Shown here: positions 10,985 through 12,182 of the stretch, piece after piece
How positions within the stretch are numbered: the first letter of the stretch is position 1
How the letters are laid out: each line of letters begins with the position of its first letter
From: Patescibacteria group bacterium
Lineage (GTDB): Bacteria > Patescibacteriota > Minisyncoccia > Phycocordibacterales > EsbW-18
DNA: 12,182 nucleotides
NCBI GenBank assembly: GCA_030917725.1
Contig: JAUPUE010000061.1
Coordinates: 1 to 12,182 of the forward strand
Direction of reading: 5' to 3'
Program-made: the position numbers and the translations under genes
Notes under the pieces: generated by a model
Told to the model about the DNA's origin: nothing
The model's input: only the letters and a program-made list of their open reading frames with translations
Databases searched by the model: none

Positions 10985-12182
10985 TTAAAGTCGTTTAGTT
11001 TTAAGTCTTAGCGAATTCCCTACAACCGACACACTTGAGAACGCCATCGCTAATCCGGCAAAAACGGGATTGAGCAGCCATCCAAAGAAAGGGAAGAAGA
11101 GACCCGCAGCGAGTGGAATACCGATAACGTTATAGACGAAGGCCCAAAACAGGTTTTGTTTGATGCCTCGCATTGTGAGCTTGGAAAGGCGGACCGCCTT
11201 TACAAGCTTTGAGATATCTCCATGGAGGAGTGTGATGCCGGCGGTCTCGATTGCCACATCAGTTCCAGTGCCCATCGCGATGCCTACATCTGCTTGGGCC
11301 AATGCTGGTGCATCATTCACTCCGTCGCCGGTCATTGCCACAACTTTTCCGTCACTCTGGAGTTCGCGAACTTTCATGAGCTTGTCTTCGGGAAGGGCTT
11401 CAGCAACTACTTCATCAATCCCGACTTCTTTAGCAATCGCGTTCGCTGTGTTTTTGTTATCGCCGGTGAGCATTACCACTGTGATCCCGAGCTTGTGGAG
11501 GTCTTTAATTGCTTGGACACTTTCCGGCTTGAGCGCGTCGGCGATCATCACAACTCCAAGTACTGCTTCTTTGGTCGTGATGACAACAGGCGTCTTTCCT
11601 TCGAGTGTTTTTGTCTCGATTGTTTGCAAATCAAATCGTACACCGAGATCTGCGATAAGTTTTGTGTTTCCTACGTGATACTCAACGCCATCGATTGTTC
11701 CTCTGAGACCCTTGCCTTTGATTGTTTCGAAATCGCTTACTGATGTGAGTGTGATGTTTTTTGCTTTTGTGTACTCGATGATGGCGTGAGCGATTGGGTG
11801 TTCCGACTTGCTCTCAAGCGATGCAAGGATCGAAATGAGTTTTTCGTCAGAAAGATTTGAAGTGTTGGTGATGTCGGTGAGTTCTGGTCTTCCCTTTGTT
11901 AGGGTGCCGGTTTTATCGACGATGACGGTCGTGACTTTGTGGAGCTTTTCGAGCGTTGCGGCGTCTTTGATGAGGATGCCTTCGCGTGCTCCTTTGCCGA
12001 CACCCACGATAATCGCTGTTGGCGTAGCAAGCCCAAGCGCACACGGACATGCAATGACGAGGACACCGACGAAAGAGACAAGTCCATAGGAGAGGGCGGC
12101 AGAGAAACCAAGTGCCGCTGTTCCAAAGATTATCCAAGAGCCAAGTGTGACGAAGGCAATCACGAGAACAATTGGGACGAAT
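10985..12182 (-). CDS. copA: Copper-exporting P-type ATPase CopA (5' end beyond window)
   Basis: The C-terminal ~398 residues of a P1B-1 ATPase; the frame remains open to the window edge, so the N-terminus, metal-binding domains and first helices are missing. Visible in order are the permeation motif CPC (codons at 12041-12049) followed by ALGLATP, the phosphorylation site DKTGT (11903-11917), a SEHPIAHA block for ATP binding, TGDN of the N/P hinge and GDGVNDAP (GDGVND at 11312-11329). The last two helices follow, with the Cu(I) ligands Tyr-Asn in helix 7 and Met-x-x-Ser-Ser in helix 8. The CPC + YN + MxxSS set is diagnostic for Cu+ rather than Zn/Cd transport. It drives Cu(I) out of the cytoplasm using ATP and heads the minus-strand copper operon. 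Confidence 0.95.
   Translation of the reverse strand, partial: FVPIVLVIAFVTLGSWIIFGTAALGFSAALSYGLVSFVGVLVIACPCALGLATPTAIIVGVGKGAREGILIKDAATLEKLHKVTTVIVDKTGTLTKGRPELTDITNTSNLSDEKLISILASLESKSEHPIAHAIIEYTKAKNITLTSVSDFETIKGKGLRGTIDGVEYHVGNTKLIADLGVRFDLQTIETKTLEGKTPVVITTKEAVLGVVMIADALKPESVQAIKDLHKLGITVVMLTGDNKNTANAIAKEVGIDEVVAEALPEDKLMKVRELQSDGKVVAMTGDGVNDAPALAQADVGIAMGTGTDVAIETAGITLLHGDISKLVKAVRLSKLTMRGIKQNLFWAFVYNVIGIPLAAGLFFPFFGWLLNPVFAGLAMAFSSVSVVGNSLRLKTKRL

Overview
The window looks like a chromosomal segment of a bacterium, most likely one of the Candidate Phyla Radiation (Patescibacteria, Parcubacteria-like). This is inference. It rests on core genes packed with very short or no spacers, a short RecO, a MutY without iron-sulfur cysteines, an IleRS with a GIHH form of the HIGH motif, and short tandem repeats running into coding sequence. 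No rRNA, CRISPR array, transposase or phage structural gene is visible. No gene-free stretch exceeds about 160 bases.

Left part (1-995): a candidate extended -10 promoter, a hairpin and a strong Shine-Dalgarno site lead into an unrecognised two-helix membrane/coiled-coil protein (157-939). Directly after its stop lies the 3' end only of a tRNA (T arm, 3' acceptor strand, CCA) with a rho-independent terminator, an arrangement typical of an integration scar. Middle left (1033-4036): argS, then 4 nt later an orphan sensor histidine kinase. At 4037-4518 a second small autonomous cassette follows: candidate promoter, strong Shine-Dalgarno site, a 121-aa unknown protein whose predicted fold resembles the tautomerase superfamily, and a UUCG-loop terminator.

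Centre (4574-8647): ileS and recO. IleS is the highlight. A complete histidine-phosphatase (phosphoglycerate-mutase-like) domain of about 185 residues, with its catalytic residues present, is inserted in frame inside the synthetase core, between the two CxxC pairs expected to form one zinc knuckle. The 3' part of ileS also carries two tandem arrays of an octamer (consensus RAGGATAC), its stop codon sits in a heptamer array (CTACAAG), and inverted octamer-like repeats fill the space between the convergent recO and mutY genes.

Right part (8722-12182, minus strand): a tightly packed operon read right to left: copA (Cu+ P-type ATPase, 5' end outside the window), an HMA-DsbD/TauE-like membrane fusion, a membrane-anchored cupredoxin-like protein, and mutY. 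The last two overlap by ATGA. The first three form a copper handling/export module; mutY is an unexpected passenger.

Two regulatory styles coexist. The synthetase genes argS and ileS have -10-like hexamers so close to the ATG that the mRNAs should be leaderless or nearly so. The two unknown cassettes have classical Shine-Dalgarno sites and their own terminators, and they appear richer in G+C-ending codons.
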